Source: Sindora glabra
Lineage: Eukaryota; Streptophyta; Magnoliopsida; Fabales; Fabaceae
Assembly: GCA_020226215.1 (NCBI GenBank)
Contig: CM035234.1
Span: 71,317,135 to 71,381,134, forward strand
DNA: 64,000 nt
Reading direction: 5' to 3'
The notes beneath the pieces are model-generated. The model was not told where the DNA came from. It saw nothing but the letters and a program-made list of their open reading frames with translations, and did not search any database. Shown here piece by piece: positions 36,785 to 49,224 of this stretch (the stretch's first letter is position 1; every line of letters starts with the position of its first letter). Both the position numbers and the translations under genes were made by a program.

Positions 36785-37473
36785 TGTATCACTGAACAGC
36801 AAGGAAATTGCTGTAGGTGAAATAAAGCATGTTGATTAATATTTGACAGTCACCCTAAATGCACCGTATCACTCCAATTTTAAAGGGTAGGATCCTATCC
36901 CATTCGAGATACTTCTATAGTTATTATTTTTTTCAATTTATCCACGCTCATCGATTGACTCGTGCAGAAATTTCGGCAGCATCTCCCTATGGTTCTCCAA
37001 GTGCCTAAACTATACACGTGTATAGTTTATACCCGGAGAATAGTTAGGATGCTAAGATATTTCCACAATATCAAACAAGAGCCCGATAAATTGTTAATAA
37101 TAACTACATGATAATATCCCAAACTGTCCAACTTTTCAGGACAATTCAAGGGTTGATTGATGTTCAGAAAACATCCAACCCTTGAACGGGTCTAAGCTTA
37201 TAATTTAAATGCAAATGCAGTTCTATTTGAAATTATTGTAAAAATATATTTACAATAATTAAAATTAACAATACAACATTTTATGAGTATCGTTGTTTAA
37301 GTGTCAGTACTGTTATTTACGTAACTTATTATATAGATTATTGATTTTTCTAAATATTCATAACAACCGTTATGTTTCACAATAAGCTTGTGGAAATTCA
37401 AAAGTATCATCTACTTTACTATATTGATAAGGTGCACAATTCAGCTTCTTTATAGAGAAGTGTATACTATGAA
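36785..37473 (-). other. 5' region of the CACTA element
   Basis: Non-coding DNA upstream of the Tnp2-type pseudogene. It contains a short perfect palindrome at about 37010-37030 (CTATACACGTGTATAG). It may hold the 5' UTR and introns, which cannot be placed from sequence alone. Confidence 0.45.
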
Positions 37474-38335
37474 TACGGACTTCCTAATTGTAAATTTAAG
37501 TAAGTTTAGTTTTATAAAGTGTATATTATTTATAAGATGCATAATTCAGCTTCTTTATTTAAGTAAATATTGTTTTATCCAAAAGGGGGTGATTTTCATG
37601 CGAACTTCCTAGTGTTTTAAAAATTTTAATTTTTATGTAATGCAGATATCATAATTTGGATTATTAGGGTTTTATTTTTATGTAGTCTCTAGTTTAATTG
37701 AATTTTTCTTAGTATGTGGTGTAAATAATACAATTTGAATTGTTAAGTTTCAATCTCAATTAAAAAATAGATTATATAGTTGTAATCTCTTATTTTTTAA
37801 GATAGATTTATATATTTATTCTAATTTTCTATCTTACATTATTTCATCGAATCTAATAAGTTTGAAGTTTCCTAAATTGCATCGTAAATTTTAGATTTTG
37901 TGTACGGACTTCCTAGTTGTAAATTTAAGTAAGTTTAGTTTTATAAAGTGTATATTATTTATAAGATGCACAATTCAGCTTCTTTATTTAAGTAAATGTT
38001 GTTTTATCCAAGAGGGGGTGATTTTCATGCGAACTTCCTAGTGTTTTAAAATTTTTAATTTTTATGTAATGTAAATAATATAATTAGGATTGTTAGGATT
38101 TTATTTTTATGTAGCCTCTAGTTTAATTAAATTTTTCTTAGTATGTGGTGTAAATAATACAATTTGAATTGTTAAGTTTCAATCTCAATTAAAAAAAAGA
38201 TTATATTATCGTAATCTCTTATTTTCTAAGATAGATTAATATATTTATTCTAATTTTCTATCTTACATTATTTCATCAAATCTAGTAAGTTTGAAGTTTC
38301 TTAAATTGCATCACAAATTTTAAATTTTGTGAATA
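37474..38335 (+). repeat. Tandem duplication inside the CACTA element, period 429 bp
   Basis: Copy 1 begins TACGGACTTCCTAATTG at 37474 and copy 2 begins TACGGACTTCCTAGTTG at 37903. The copies stay co-linear to about 38335, with roughly 95% identity. The shorter 'ttataagatgca.aattcagcttcttta' block also occurs once more, upstream at about 37425-37452. Confidence 0.9.
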
Positions 38336-38880
38336 AAATATCATAACTATTTTATCTTACATTATTCTAAATGAATAATCTACACATATACTGTATACTT
38401 TAAAATTGTAAATTGAGAGATGCATATATAATAATAATCAAATTTATATTTATAAAATTAATGCTAAGTTAAATTTACATAAATCAATTTAAAATTTACA
38501 ATATGCAAAATTAAATAATACAAAATTTCATATTAAATTAAACATACTATCAATTCCATTAATTCATTGTAAACTATTTGAGTAAATTAAATATATTAGT
38601 ACACAAAAAAAATTATACTTTTTTATTTACGTACCTCAATGGTAAAAATCTACTGATCAACTCTGAATACTCTCCACGAACTAAGCTAAGTGCTAATAAT
38701 AACTAACAAATTAAAGATATAATATACAAAATTAATATATATTAACATATATAAAAAATAAATATACTAAAATTAAAAAAAATTAAAAGAGAGAGGAAAT
38801 TCAGGAACTTACCTCAGGTCCAGAAATTTCAAACGCGCAAATGAGGAGGGAGGAGGCGCGCAGAATAAATAGCCTCCGGC
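38336..38880. other. AT-rich spacer inside the CACTA element
   Basis: No coding region. It leads into the right subterminal repeats. Confidence 0.5.
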
Positions 38881-39434
38881 TGCTTTCAGCGATGACAAAA
38901 AAATTCGGTCGTCGCTGAAGCTTTCAGCGACGAATGAATTTTTTTTCAGCGACGACATTGTCGTCGCTGAAAGTTTAATTTTTACCGACGACAATGTCGT
39001 CGCTAAAGCCAAGTGTTGTCGCTGAAAATTGGACTTTCAGCGACGACAGAGTCGTCGTTGAAAATTGGGGATTTTCAGTGACGACATAGTTGTCGCTGAA
39101 GGCCAAAGTTTTTTTGAAAAATTATTACGCCTTCTGCGACGACAACGTCGTCGTTGATTGGGCACCCTTCAGTGACGACACTGTCATCGCTGAAAGTCCT
39201 GCATTTTCAGCGATGACAATGTCGTCGCTGAAGGAGAAAAATTCCCGCCTAACTACCAAATTTTCCCGCCCAAATTTTTTTAGGCTTTTAGCGACGACTT
39301 TTGTCGTCGCTAAAAGCCTATTTCTTCCCGCACTCCCTCTGAAAAGTTTTTCCATTTTTACCGACGACAATAGTCGCCGGAAATACCTTTAGCGACGACC
39401 AAAATTTTTTCGCCGCTAAAAGTGTCGTCGTTAT
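38881..39434. repeat. Right subterminal repeats of the CACTA element
   Basis: Some twenty GCGACGAC/GTCGTCGC cores and close variants, many paired as short palindromes such as GCGACGACATTGTCGTCGC at about 38949-38967. This is the promoter end of the element, because both pseudogenes read away from it. Short ORFs here on both strands are products of the repeats. Confidence 0.9.
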
Positions 39435-39454
39435 TGCTGCTTTTTGTTGTAGTG
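39435..39454. repeat. CACTA terminal inverted repeat, right
   Basis: It ends GCTTTTTGTTGTAGTG, the inverted counterpart of the left end. Confidence 0.85.
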
Positions 39455-40981
39455 ATGGGAGATGGATCAATCTATAGATAATAATGGAGTAAAAGGTTTT
39501 TTAAGTTACTAACACTTTGAAAAAATTGTTGTAATAGATTTATCATTTAATTAATAATTATAATTCAAACTAAATTCAAACTAAATATTATATAGTGGTT
39601 GAGTGTGCTCCCCGAAAGAGGGTATTCAATACTTGATACTCATTCTCTCTCTTTCTCTTAGAAAGGGAAAAATCTATTCACAATTACTTCGAACTCATAA
39701 AATATTTCAAAGGTATGGGCTCATATTTTTAATTTATATTATGGATGGTCAATATGTATTTTGAACAATTTCGAAACAGTAAGTGGCAATATCAAGTTTT
39801 CAAAGCTTACTCTTTTCTCATATAAGCATTCACTTAGTGTTAATTTCCCAGCTCAAAATTTTATGGTGGCATCATGCAAAGTTAAACGAGCGAACAAGGA
39901 ACAAGCAATGGATACAAAAGCCATATTTAAAAAAAAAAAAAAGATATCTAACTCAATTTTAGGATTCCTTGGGCGTATTAAAAAAGAATAATATTATAGA
40001 AATTTTAACTTTTTAAAAGATTAAATATTTTATCATAGGATAACCTTTCTTCAAATCTTAAAAATAAGCAAGTTAAAATTAAAAATAAAAATTTCATTAT
40101 ATTAAACACAATCCAAAAATTGATCTCCTCATAACATTACTCCTCAAAAAATGGTTTGTTGATATTACTAAGTTTGCAAGCGAGTTAAGCTTAGCTCAAC
40201 ATATACGTGTCTAAGCTTACACTTGGTAAAAGTAAATGAATTTGAGTTCGACTTTGAACTCATCAAGTTTAAATAATTCAAATTTGAGTTAGAGCATAAT
40301 TCGAATATAAATCTAAATGGCTTTACATGAATTTACTTGGGCAGTATGTTATTTGTCTAAAATTTCTCATTAAACTTGAAATATTTGAATTTGAACTTGA
40401 ACTTATAATGAATATGGATTTATACAAACTAACATGAATAATTTATTATTTCATCTAAATTTGAATATAGAAAAAAATTATCTTTTACAAATATATCAAA
40501 TAATAAAATTTTTTATCTTATTTTATATATTAATAACAAATTTTCTTTATCATTGAAATGCATCAAGAATATCTATATAATCATTATCTAATACCAATAA
40601 TTTCACTTAGTGAAGAGTAGAAAAATACTAGAAAGTTAATTATTTTAATGAAAGTACCATACTAACTAATTTATACACCCTCAACATTTATTAATGAGAT
40701 TAATTTTTTATGTATTATATTATTTATATATAAATAAAAGTAAAAATATTTTTTATTATTAGATTTGTTAAAGCTCATGAATAGTTAAAGTTGAGTAATA
40801 TAAAATTCAAGTTTTATTTATATATTAATTGAGCTCAATTTTTTTTAATTATTATTAGACTTGTTGAGGCTTATAAAAATTTAACACTGAGTAATATAAA
40901 GTTTAACCTTAATTTGTATATTAATCAAATTGATTCACTTAAAGATGAATTTGAATTAATATTTTTATGAATTAATCTCAA
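39455..40981. other. Intergenic DNA between two CACTA elements
   Basis: No gene is supported. At 40170-40420 there are repeated motifs of the 'aatttgagttcgactttgaactc' type, and these partly return at 40770-40970. They look like a decayed dispersed repeat. A short A tract follows 39930. Confidence 0.5.
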
Positions 40982-41675
40982 TACTATTACATGTTACTAC
41001 TCTAACATTGAATGTTTAGGGCCTTAAGGTCTAATGTCAGTTCCTACTTGACATGTATATGAGCAACGTTATATACCTAGCATAATCAATGTCAATTTTG
41101 GACTGATATGTAGCATAGGTAACAACATAAATTGCAATACACAAAAATTAACATATTTAATTCTTGGATGTTGAATAACCATTCACATTAGGCATTGATG
41201 AATAAGCGACATAATAAATTATAATTAACTAATATCTAATACAGGGTATGACGTTGGTTTAGGAATTGTCATTAAAAATTTACGTATATCCATAACATAA
41301 ATATGACCTTTAACATTGGTTCTATTAAATAATTAACATAATATGATAACAAAGACAATGGTCTTTTATCATGACTGCCATCATTCATTATTTTTTTCAT
41401 CTGTAGTCAACTATGCCCCTTTACACTTAGAGCTGTGCCTAAACGTAATTATAGAATCTAACTACCATATTAATATTCAAGCAAGTATTATTAGAGAGAT
41501 GTTATTTATTAAATAGAAATGTTACCAATTATAAACATGTATTAGAAACTATTTCATAATTCAAAAATGTTACTTATTATACATATAACATGAGCATGAG
41601 AAATATGAATACAATTACTTTTAATATTGCCTAACATGTCTAGAAGGATCTTTAATCGATATCCTCTTAGCATGA

Positions 41676-42900
41676 TTATCTTGTTAGGTAGAACTTTGTC
41701 ATATCACATTTGTCATCCATTAGAGGTATTTCTATGAAGAAAGAAGGACTCCCCTCAATATTATTCCTCAAGCCTTCTTCATCTCTATCACTAAAAATTT
41801 CTCTTTTCCTTATTAGAGTTACATACCACTTATGATAAATGGGTCTATGACATAAAACATCATAGAACATTTGTTTCACTTAGGATGCCATTATGAATGG
41901 CTAGCCCTTGTAACCTTCATTATTAGGGATCCACCAGTGTGAATCCTAACTCATTAACCTAAATAATATTCTTATTTTCAATGTATTTACATCAAAACAT
42001 AAGCTTCCTAAATATAACATAATTAAGCTTCCAAATATCTTCAAGGATCTTATAATGTAATGTACTAGCATAGGTAGAGTTCCCATTTTTGGCACTAATC
42101 ACATGCATAGCCTAAGTCACCAAAATAACCTTACTATTTTGCATAGTACTCCTATCATCTTAGCCTTTTGTAAAAAAAATACCTATTAATGTCATATTCA
42201 TGATAAGGGATGACCTCCATGTGTATCCTTTGTGCTAGCCATTTGATGGTCTCGAAAAAAACATTCGGTGGTCCTTACACCATCTAATAATGAACTTGAC
42301 TCTTGAACTAATTGATGAATGATTGATTGTATTTAGCTTAGATCCATTGATAATTCTTTGTGTGATGTTGTCCCCTTATAAGGATCATATGCTTGCTCAC
42401 GTAAGATTGAACTCTATCTATATAGGATGCAAAAGTGGGCATGCATACATTTTTTAAGGCTTATGCTCACCACCTGAGCATTTAATATGCCCTTAGTTGC
42501 AATTATATCCTTATGACAAGGCTTTGAAAGTTCGATAGCATCCATATTTAATAGATATAAGACTCTTTACGAGCATTGTTTCAATTTATTATTATTTAAA
42601 AATAATCAAGTTATTAATGACTAGCTGAAACCAAGAAATAACTTTTCACGTGTGAAATTATAGAAGGTCCCCTTTATAGTATTTACCAATAAGGCCCTAT
42701 CAATTAATATTATACAAAAGAAATTCATTATAGACACTAATATAATTAGATCTATTTTTCATAGATAAACTTACAATTACCACAAAACTTGACCACCTCT
42801 TCAACAATATAGCCTTTGATAATGCATCTTTCTAATTGATATCTATTTCACATATACCTTTTCAGGATTTTTATATATTAATTAATAAGGTTTTAAAAGA
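41676..42900 (-). pseudogene. CACTA transposase C-terminal remnant (DUF4218 and DUF4216)
   Basis: At about 42890-42760 the minus strand reads ILKRYMCNRYQLERCIIKGY then IVEEVVKF, matching the end of DUF4218. At about 42130-41940, across frame changes, it reads SAKNGNSTYASTLHYKILED, then IWKLNY and VNELGFTLVD, matching DUF4216. The following ORF (41879-41676) has the HKWYVTLIRKRE stretch and acidic run usual at the end of this protein. Many stops and frame shifts show it is dead. Confidence 0.65.
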
Positions 42901-43219
42901 GACAATTAAAGAGATTGAAGAAATAGAACCTAAACAAAGATAGAGTTACACAATTAAAGCATCGTATAGCTTTTCTTTGTGTTTTGAAGAAAAATTAGCA
43001 TCATGAACACACCTTAAAGAAGTGAAAAAGATTTAGTAAGTTGGGGAATGAATGTAAAGTTAAATGTGACTACTTTTTAAACTACATGTGGAGCATCTCT
43101 TCAGGGTAGAATGAATCTCAAAAGAAAGATTAAGGAATTTTGTACTCTACCCTTTAGCAATGAGTCATAAGTTATCATCTATTTTAACTTTTATCCTTAT
43201 TTTAGTGAATTATTTGAAA

Positions 43220-45136
43220 AGTGAAATGATGTCATTAGATGCTCCACATTGGTTTTATACTAAAACTAACATTTAATATCCAATTTTAATATTGAATGTA
43301 ACACATTGGTTAATAAACAACCACCATCTTATATCATACTTTTTACATTAGTTTAGTACAAACACTTGACATGATTTAATAGTTGTTTATTGTAAAACAA
43401 ATTCTTGAATATGAGAAATATAGTTTGATATGTTAGCTATTATAAAAAGTTGACATCATATTAGTTCTTAAAAAGAAACCAACATGATTTATTTATTTAT
43501 TTTCACATCATATCAAAATATTTTGTTTTTAGTAAAATACTCTATTCTTCACACAAATTAATATATTAAAATTTTTGAAACTTATATCGAATAGTTATTT
43601 GTAAATATTTTAAGGAGAAAGAATTATATTTTTAATTCATTATGCATTGAAATGATTATCTATTGAAAAATAAAAACTTTTGAAACTTATGTCAACCATT
43701 ATTTTTAAATGTTTTAATAAGGAAAATAATATTTTTAACCCATTATACATTGAAATCAATATATAATTAAAAATAGAAAGCCATCCAAATGCAAAAAAAT
43801 TGTGAAGTAAGAAAAGAAATATATGAGAAAGAAGACAATGATGCATTATGAAATTGTAATATTATTTATTTTCATAAACTTCGTTACATCATTATCTCTA
43901 CAAAATACAATAAATAGTAAACTTTATATATAACTTGGTAATGCGAATGTACTAACACACTAGTATAATAAACAACCAATTTCCTATGGTTGAGAATGCC
44001 ATATTAAGAGTATTAGGTGCAATCAACATGTTTTTCAATAATACATTTACTTCTATTACTAATGTTAGAATTTATAATGAATTCAAGGATAGCATTCCCT
44101 TTCAAAAGCCTATTTTGAAGAAGGCTACAAATCTTATCAAAGAACTTGCCTCTTCTTTAGCATCTTAGGACTCACATATTGGTCTTTAATCAAAAGACAC
44201 ACCTTGTGAAACTTGAGATGTTAAAGGAGAGGCAAGTCTTTTAACAAACTTTCTAGACTTTTCCAATTAAGTTTCTTGAGATGAAATGGGAACTATCTTT
44301 GAATTAGAATCAAACTATAAAATTAGATAATAGAGGTTAAGACATTATAGAAATGTTTTAAATGGAGAGTAAATCACAATTTATAGGCAATACATGACAT
44401 TATATGTTAGTTATTAACATATAATCGACATATTGAAAATAAATATTTTAATGCAGGATCCATTGATATATCTTTTAGATGTCGGTTATTTTAATAATTG
44501 ACAATGTAAGTATTTATCTTCTAAATACCATAGGGCGTTTTAAATGAGTTGTCTATTGAAATAAAAATAAGCTTAATAGTTTTCAATATCATAGTAAATA
44601 TAAATATTAATTAGTTGAAGATAACCTTTAGTTAGTGGCTTTTAAGTAAAATTGATGTCTAAAACTTTACAATTTCTAATAAAATAGTAAATATAAATAT
44701 TAATTAATTATTGACACTCCTTCGAACATCAATTTTATATGAAACTAACATCTAAAATAGAAATGTTCTCTATAGTTTCTATTAATATTATAAATACAAA
44801 TATTAATTGCTCATTAACATTATTTTAGACAATGGTTTAATGTGCAATTGATATCTAATATTTCACATGATATTCATTTATATGATAGTTAATTAAGAGC
44901 AAACATGGTATTCATATTCAATATCAATTTAATATCAAATCATTGTTTTAAGTTTTTTTATGTTAGACCTTTTAGCTTCTATTAGAAAATAAGATTTTAT
45001 AATGTTGACTTAATATTATAATCAATGTGATAAATTGTAATTATTCAAAAAAAATGTCATCAAGTGATTTTATATATAGGTTTTCACTTTAACCGACGTG
45101 AATGGGGTGATGTTAAAAGGCAAATTTATAATAGTA
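43220..45136. repeat. Right subterminal region of the second CACTA element
   Basis: Non-coding, with many degenerate copies of 'taacattaat', 'ttgacatt' and 'gatgtcrgtt' on both strands. It ends in AACCGACGTGAATGGGGTGA just before the terminus. A 60-codon plus-strand ORF at 43986-44168 has no recognisable domain. Confidence 0.5.
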
Positions 45137-45949
45137 CAAACTATTTGTGAGTAATATGACTAGTTTACACCCTTAGAGACTACACATATTTTAGGTTCCA
45201 CCCTTAAAATAACTGAGCTCACCTATATGGAGGATTCAAATGTGATGCTATTAGTTGGTACTATCGAAGTGTGTACCTCCAATTTTTATATGGATTTATT
45301 TGATTTATATAGAAAGTAAGTTTCTATAGGAAGTTGAACTTTCTACGAAGTAATTTCCTTTATTAACTTTTCGAGAAGTGCTTAAAGTTATTTGATTGAT
45401 ATTTTTCAGAAAATAATTTTTTATATTTTGTTTAGTTCAACTTAAAACTTTTTGAGAATTGTTAATAAAATGATTACTCTACCCTTAATATTATTATATT
45501 AATAAATTTTAGTTATCATTAAGTAAATTTTATAAAGATAATTTTGTTTTTATATTCATAAAAAACATGAAAAGTAAAACATATCTAGAAGGGAGGTAAA
45601 TAAGCAACTTCACATACTCTATAGGAAGTAAAACTTCTTAAAAAGTCTTATTTTTTCAAGTTTGTTAAATAATAGCTAACCAAACAACCTTTTTTTTATT
45701 AATATTTTTTGATAAGTAGAACTTTCCATATTATTAAGAACGACTCCAATGTATTTTTACTTTTCCCTTTTGTATTTAATGATCAGATGAACTTTTAGAA
45801 TTAGATTCTTAAGCTTTTAGACGTATTTACATTACCGACTTAATCTATCTAATAGTTGTTTTAAAAATAAAAATGATACCGGGACAACTTGCCTTCATAT
45901 TGAGGCAAAAGCATTACTATTTTCAAGCACTGCTTAGTATTGTTTTATT
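45137..45949. other. Intergenic DNA, no gene seen
   Basis: AT-rich. The stretch at about 45290-45760 repeats 'ggaagttgaactttctacgaag'-type motifs in both orientations and may be a decayed MITE, but no clear ends were found. Confidence 0.4.
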
Positions 45950-46149
45950 TTTAAGCACTCAGTACACTCCTTATCTAACAAATTACATTTTTTTTAACGA
46001 TTTAGAGAATAATAAACCATAAAAGGATTCAAATTTCCATTTATGTAATCTTTTAATTTTTTTTCAAGATTTTCAATGTTCAAACAAAGATTTCCCTTCA
46101 TATTTATATGAATCATTTTAAAATAATAATAATAAATGTTAAATAGTAA
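45950..46149 (+). repeat. Segment B, first block
   Basis: It aligns with 23290-23470, for example in TTTAGARAATAATAA, TTTATGTAA-CTTTTAATTTT and AAAGATTTCC. It breaks off where the CACTA-like element begins. Confidence 0.7.
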
Positions 46150-46169
46150 CACTATAACAATTATATAAT

Positions 46170-47450
46170 ATTAAGGCAACATCTATATAAACAACAAAAT
46201 TTTGTTTGTTTGTACTGGTTGGTCAAAGTTTTTTTGAAAAAAAATTAAAATACTCCTTATAGATGACTTTATAAGTTTAAATATTCTTTTTTACAAAAGA
46301 CTATATATAAATGAAAAAATTTATTTGTATAATTTTTTATATTTTTGAAAAAAAATTAACTCTACACAAATGATAAAAGATGTTTGTATAAAGTTAAAAT
46401 TTATCTAATTTTTTTTAAAAAATAAAAACTCTATATAGATAACTTTTGTCACCTATATATATTTTTTATAATTTTAAAAAAATTAACTCTATATACGTGA
46501 AAAAAGTTATCTATATAGTGCTCAAATTTTAAGTTTTTTTAATTTTTTAAGAAATAAAAAATTCTATATAAATGACCAAAGTCATTTGTATAGTTTTTTT
46601 TTTAAATTTTAGAGAATTTTTTCAACTTGACAAATGACAAAAACCATCTAAATAGAGTTAAAATTTTTACAAGTTTTTTAAAATTTAAAAAAAATAAAAA
46701 AAATCTATACAGATGGCAAAAGTCATATGTATAGGTTTTTTTTTATAATTATAAAGAAATTTTTTTAACTCTACATAGATGAGAAGAGTTAAAATTTTCA
46801 TGGATTAGGTCTTTTAAATTTTTTTTAGAAAAATTATATACAAATAACTTTTGTCATTTAAATAGAATCAATTTTTAGGTTTTTTTTAACTTTTTTTAAA
46901 AAAACTATATATAAATAAATTTTATCATCTATATAGGTTTTTTAAATTTTTTTGAAATTTTTTTTATATAAATGATAAAAATTATTTGTATAATTTTTTT
47001 ACAATTAAAAAAAATTAACGTCTACATAGATGACAAAAGTCATCTATATAAAGTTAATTTTTTTAAGTAATAAAAATCATATATAAATAACTTTTCTTAT
47101 CTGTATAAACTTTTGCAATTTTAAAGAAAATCTTTTTAACTTAACACAAATGCAAAAAGTCATCTATATAGAATTGAAATTTTTATGGGTGGCAAAATTT
47201 TGAAGGTTAGAGTGGAATGGGATCTATAGATAACATTATTTTTTGTATAGCTTTTTTTTGAAAATTTTAATAAGTTATATGAACCACACATGGCATTTGA
47301 ATAACATAAAAAGTTTTCAAAAAAAAAGGTATACAGATGGCATGTTATTTGTATAATTAGTAAAATTTTCAAAAAATTTAAAATGATGCACATTTTTCTT
47401 TATCTACTTTGATGGTATGCATCTACATAGACAATTAAAAATTATATGTC
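46170..47450. repeat. Left subterminal palindrome array
   Basis: About fifteen degenerate units of TATAGATGACAAAAGTCATC separated by A/T-rich spacers. Related units occur at 49740-50110 and 60720-61180. Confidence 0.8.
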
Positions 47451-47642
47451 TAAGGCCTATAAATTCTCACTAGCACCAAGGTAGAAGACTTCGTGTGTTG
47501 TTTCTTCTTCCTCACTTCCTTGGAAGAACTTAAGTAAGTGTCTTCTTCCTTTTTGTTGTTTTTTTCATTTTAATGCTTTAATTTATATTTATTCTTACAT
47601 TTATTTTGTTAAATGATTAATTTATACTATTTCATTAGTGAT

Positions 47643-49224
47643 TAAGGGTCTGTTTATTTTTTATTTTTAAAAATAATATTATGATTTTTTATTTTAAAAA
47701 TAGAAAAACCTATTTGCCAAGTTATTTTTAGAATTTATTTTTAAAAATTATTTTCTAAATGTATAACTTAAAAACATGAAAATAGAAATAACTTTTTAAG
47801 AGTTGTTTGATTGGAGATAATAAAAAAAGGAAAAGGAAATCATGAGATTTTATTTCCTTTATTTTTATTTACTTAAAAAAAATTCATTTCCTTTCTCTAT
47901 TTTTCCTTAATAAGATTATCTCAAATAAGAAAGTGGTGGTTTTCTCCAAATCCTTAGAGAATCCAATTCTCTCATTCTGGGTTTGAATTTATTATTTTCA
48001 ATATGATGATGATGATAATAATAATAATAATAATTTATTATAAAATAATAATATAAGTAAAAATTAAAAAAATTAAATAATAGTTAATAATACAAAATTA
48101 AATATTATAAAATTAAATAAAAATAAATATTCATATAATAATTATTATAATAAATATAATAAATTATTTAATAATATAAAAATTATAATATTTATAAAAT
48201 ATTAATAATTTAATCATAATAATAAAATAATAACTATCATAGTTACAAAAATTAAAAAATAATATAGTAATACTTGAAATAATAATAAAAATAAAATATT
48301 AATAATTAAAATTAAATAATTATGAAATTAATAATATTTAATAATATAAAAATAATTAATAATATTAATAAAATAATAATTGATATTATTAAAAATAGTA
48401 ATTAAATAAATAATAATTTTATTTTTAGTAATAATTATGATATAATTAAGTAATATTTAATAAATAATAATTATTATATATTAATAATATTTATTTAATA
48501 AATAAATATTATTAAATATTAAATAAATAATTTTTATTGTTATATTTTTATTTATATTAATAATATTATTATTTTTATATTATAACATTTTTATGTTATT
48601 AATAATTAATAGTATTAAAAAATAATAATAAATATTAGAAATAATAAATAAATAATAATTAATATTATTATGATAATTATTATTAGGATATAATAATAAT
48701 TGAAATAATAAAAGTAATAATTAAAATAATATTAATAAGGTATTAACATTTAATATTAAATAATTATAAAAATTATAAGAACAATAAATAAAATAAAAAT
48801 AATAAGATAATAATTATAGTAATTATTTTAATAATAATTATTAGTAAATTATTTTTTGGTGTAATAATTATTAATAAAATTAATTAAAAATATTTAATTT
48901 CTTTTCTTGTTTGAATTAAACAGACTAGATAATGAGGAGTTATTTCTTTTTTTTCTCCTAATTATCTTTCTTAATTTTATTCCCTTTCCCTAGTTTGAAC
49001 CAAACGGTACTTCAGTTATTTTTTGAACTTTGTTTCTTATTTTGAATGTCATTTCTATAATTAAATAAAATATTTCTTTATTTATACTATTAATCACTCT
49101 CTAATCTTAGTTTTTCTTTAATCCAAAAATAATTTTTAAGAACAAGAAAATAATTTTTAAAAATAATTTTTGAGAACAACTTTTAAAACTATCAAAACAA
49201 AAAACATATCTAGACACACCCTAA
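47643..49224. mobile_element. MITE-like element with a nested AT-rich insertion
   Basis: It starts TAAGGGTCTGTTTATT and ends AGACACACCCTAA, imperfect inverted ends of the same type as at 17829-18185. Its outer parts (47643-47810 and 49010-49224) resemble that element. The middle (about 47811-49010) is a separate AT-rich unit with GTTTGATTGG at one end and CCAAAC at the other. It is very rich in AATAAT and has no ORF of note. Confidence 0.35.

Larger units (their letters stand above)
31526..39454 (-). mobile_element. CACTA (En/Spm) transposon, internally deleted, 7929 bp
   Basis: The left end is CACTACAGCAAAAAAG and the reverse complement of the right end is CACTACAACAAAAAGC. The flanking triplets are ATA (31523-31525) and ATG (39455-39457), an imperfect match to the usual 3-bp duplication. 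Both ends are filled with GTCGTCGC / GCGACGAC subterminal repeats, the binding-site arrays typical of this superfamily. Two multi-exon pseudogenes lie on the minus strand: a Tnp2-type gene without its transposase core, then a second gene with a plant Transposase_24-like domain. It cannot move by itself, but its ends look intact enough to be used by a related transposase. Confidence 0.92.
40982..45136 (-). mobile_element. Second CACTA-type element, degenerate, 4155 bp
   Basis: The ends are TACTATTACATGTT at the left and TACTATTATAAATT as the reverse complement of the right. CAA lies directly outside both (40979-40981 and 45137-45139), a perfect 3-bp duplication as expected for CACTA insertion. 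The interior carries minus-strand DUF4218 and DUF4216 remnants. Subterminal regions (41000-41400 and 43220-45130) are full of short repeats on both strands. The first base of each terminus is T rather than the usual C. No transposase core was recognised. Confidence 0.75.
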
